This document shows, in pieces, positions 62,923-64,000 of a stretch of DNA of 64,000 nt (positions within the stretch are counted from its first letter, which is position 1; each line of letters begins with the position of its first letter). Location: positions 1-64,000 of the forward strand of contig JAFGXS010000082.1 in assembly GCA_016936505.1 (NCBI GenBank), written 5' to 3'. Under the pieces are notes generated by a model. It was not told the DNA's origin, made no database searches, and saw only the letters and a list, made by a program, of their open reading frames with translations. The position numbers were made by a program, and so were the translations under genes. The DNA is from Bacteroidales bacterium (GTDB lineage Bacteria > Bacteroidota > Bacteroidia > Bacteroidales > F082).

Positions 62923-64000
62923 TTATGAAATAAACTGCTGAAGCCATTTTCTGGAATTTACAAAGGCTTCAATCCACGGGGTAACTTCGTCTGCTGATCT
63001 GTTTTCAGGATAATGTGCCCATTGCCATGGAAAAACAGAGCGCTCCAAATGAGGCATCATAGCCAAATGACGACCATTATTGGAACAAATAGCAGCTGCC
63101 GACCAGTCTGAACCGTTTGGATTACCCGGATATAATTCATAACTATAGGACGATGGAATATGGTATTTATCCTTGTAATAAGGAAAGCTAAACTTTCCTT
63201 CCCCATGAGCAACCCATACTCCTAAACGGTTCCCAGCCAATGAATGCAACATCACAGAATTATTCTCATGAATATTAACATTGATAAATCCTGACTCAAA
63301 CTTTAATGAATCATTCAACTCCATTTCAACAGGTTCGGGATGTTCGGGATAAATCAGATTGAGTTCAACCATCAACTGACAGCCATTACAAATTCCCAGA
63401 CTTAGCGTATCCTGTCTTTTATAAAAATTATCCAATGCACTTTTAGCCTTATTATTATACAAAAAGGCACCAGCCCACCCCTTTGCTGAACCCAGCACAT
63501 CGGAATTTGAGAAACCACCAACAAATACTATAAAACCAACATCCGACAAATCCTCTTTCCCACCAATCAGATCCGTCATGTGAACATCTTTAACATCGAA
63601 ACCGGCCAAATAAAGTGCATAGGCCATTTCACGGTCACCATTAACTCCCTTTTCTCTGATAATGGCTGCTTTAGGTCTTTTTAAATCCTTTCTTATGTCA
63701 ATGCCATAACTCGATTTTAACCCTGAAAAAGATCTGCCAAAATGAAACTGAAGATCCTGTTTTTTGTAATTCTTATAACGATCGTAGGCGTTATTACCCG
63801 AGGTTTGCTTTCTATCCAGAAGATATGACGTTTCAAACCAAATATCACGATAATGATTTATGTCAAAAATATGTTTCTGATCTTGATATTCAACACTTAA
63901 ATGATGACTTTCCGTTACTTTTCCCAAAAGGGTATATGAAACATCATTTTTTTCCAACAACAGTTTTGTTTCATCTATATTTCCAACCTGAAGAACAACT
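62923..64000 (-). CDS. purL: Phosphoribosylformylglycinamidine synthase, C-terminal part (cut by the window edge)
   Basis: The last ~358 residues of a large PurL. The C-terminal glutamine amidotransferase domain is visible: PKAAIIREKGVNGDREMAYAL, the nucleophile elbow GICNGCQLMVEL, and the MPHLERSVFPWQW motif with the triad His and Glu. The first 40 bases of the window edge continue the same frame without a start (VLQVGNIDETK), so the gene runs beyond 64000. It supplies formylglycinamidine ribotide for purine synthesis. Confidence 0.93.
   Translation of the reverse strand, partial: VVLQVGNIDETKLLLEKNDVSYTLLGKVTESHHLSVEYQDQKHIFDINHYRDIWFETSYLLDRKQTSGNNAYDRYKNYKKQDLQFHFGRSFSGLKSSYGIDIRKDLKRPKAAIIREKGVNGDREMAYALYLAGFDVKDVHMTDLIGGKEDLSDVGFIVFVGGFSNSDVLGSAKGWAGAFLYNNKAKSALDNFYKRQDTLSLGICNGCQLMVELNLIYPEHPEPVEMELNDSLKFESGFINVNIHENNSVMLHSLAGNRLGVWVAHGEGKFSFPYYKDKYHIPSSYSYELYPGNPNGSDWSAAAICSNNGRHLAMMPHLERSVFPWQWAHYPENRSADEVTPWIEAFVNSRKWLQQFIS

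Overview
The window is typical Bacteroidota chromosome. The clues are promoters with the TAnnTTTG -7 element, few visible Shine-Dalgarno sequences, the rsmD/DUF3822 gene pair, an HsdR-N-type protein near holA, TonB-dependent and FadL-type outer-membrane proteins, and menaquinone as the quinone. Sulfide:quinone oxidoreductase, a B12-dependent (class II) ribonucleotide reductase and a three-subunit acyl-CoA carboxylase suggest a member of Bacteroidia living at low oxygen. The genus cannot be fixed from sequence reading alone.

Layout. 1-6.8 kb: sulfide:quinone oxidoreductase followed by a 54-residue Trp/Arg-rich protein, then queA, a medium-chain-type acyl-CoA ligase, and a mobA-like nucleotidyltransferase overlapping a polytopic membrane protein. 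6.8-10 kb (minus): a menI-menF-menD menaquinone operon. 10.2-13.9 kb: biotin carboxylase, biotin carrier and carboxyltransferase. 13.9-18 kb (minus): small membrane and envelope proteins, an ABM monooxygenase, the 3' stump of an esterase gene, and a GNAT/RLAN/ATP-grasp fusion. 18-22.5 kb (minus): aldo/keto reductase, DJ-1-like protein, prolyl-aminopeptidase-like hydrolase, DNA/RNA endonuclease and SfsA. 22.7-25.4 kb (plus): menB, menA, lgt and tRNA-Pro(GGG). 25.5-35.7 kb (minus): an 11-gene chemosensory operon. 36-41 kb: J-domain protein, class II RNR, a Rieske-like lipoprotein and thiL. 41.3-47.6 kb (plus): a tight six-gene unit with a FIST sensor, hybrid histidine kinase, TauE/SafE permease, isoaspartyl peptidase/asparaginase, glutaminase and glycerophosphodiesterase. 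47.7-48.0 kb: a non-coding 21-bp tandem repeat array. 48-53.8 kb (minus): glpK, glpD, rsmD, DUF3822 and small conserved genes. 53.9-55.7 kb (plus): AMP nucleosidase and holA. 55.6-64 kb (minus): fatty acyl-CoA synthetase, SDR, TonB receptor, secreted protein, FadL-like porin and the 3' part of purL.

How the genes fit together. The menaquinone genes lie in two nearby clusters; menC and menE are not in the window. Sulfide:quinone oxidoreductase would feed that quinone pool. The glycerophosphodiesterase, GlpK and GlpD form a route from glycerophosphodiesters and glycerol to dihydroxyacetone phosphate. The chemosensory operon has all core parts (MCP, CheA, CheW, CheY, CheR, CheB, CheD) plus a STAS protein, a hybrid kinase, an extra receiver protein and a kinase-like protein lacking its phosphoacceptor histidine. 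No flagellar genes are seen, so its output is open.

Most distinctive signals: the exact 21-bp-period repeat between two convergent operons; the FIST/histidine kinase pair in one operon with amide-hydrolysing enzymes; the H-to-N kinase inside the chemosensory operon; and the solitary GNAT/RLAN/ATP-grasp ligase next to a decapitated esterase gene.
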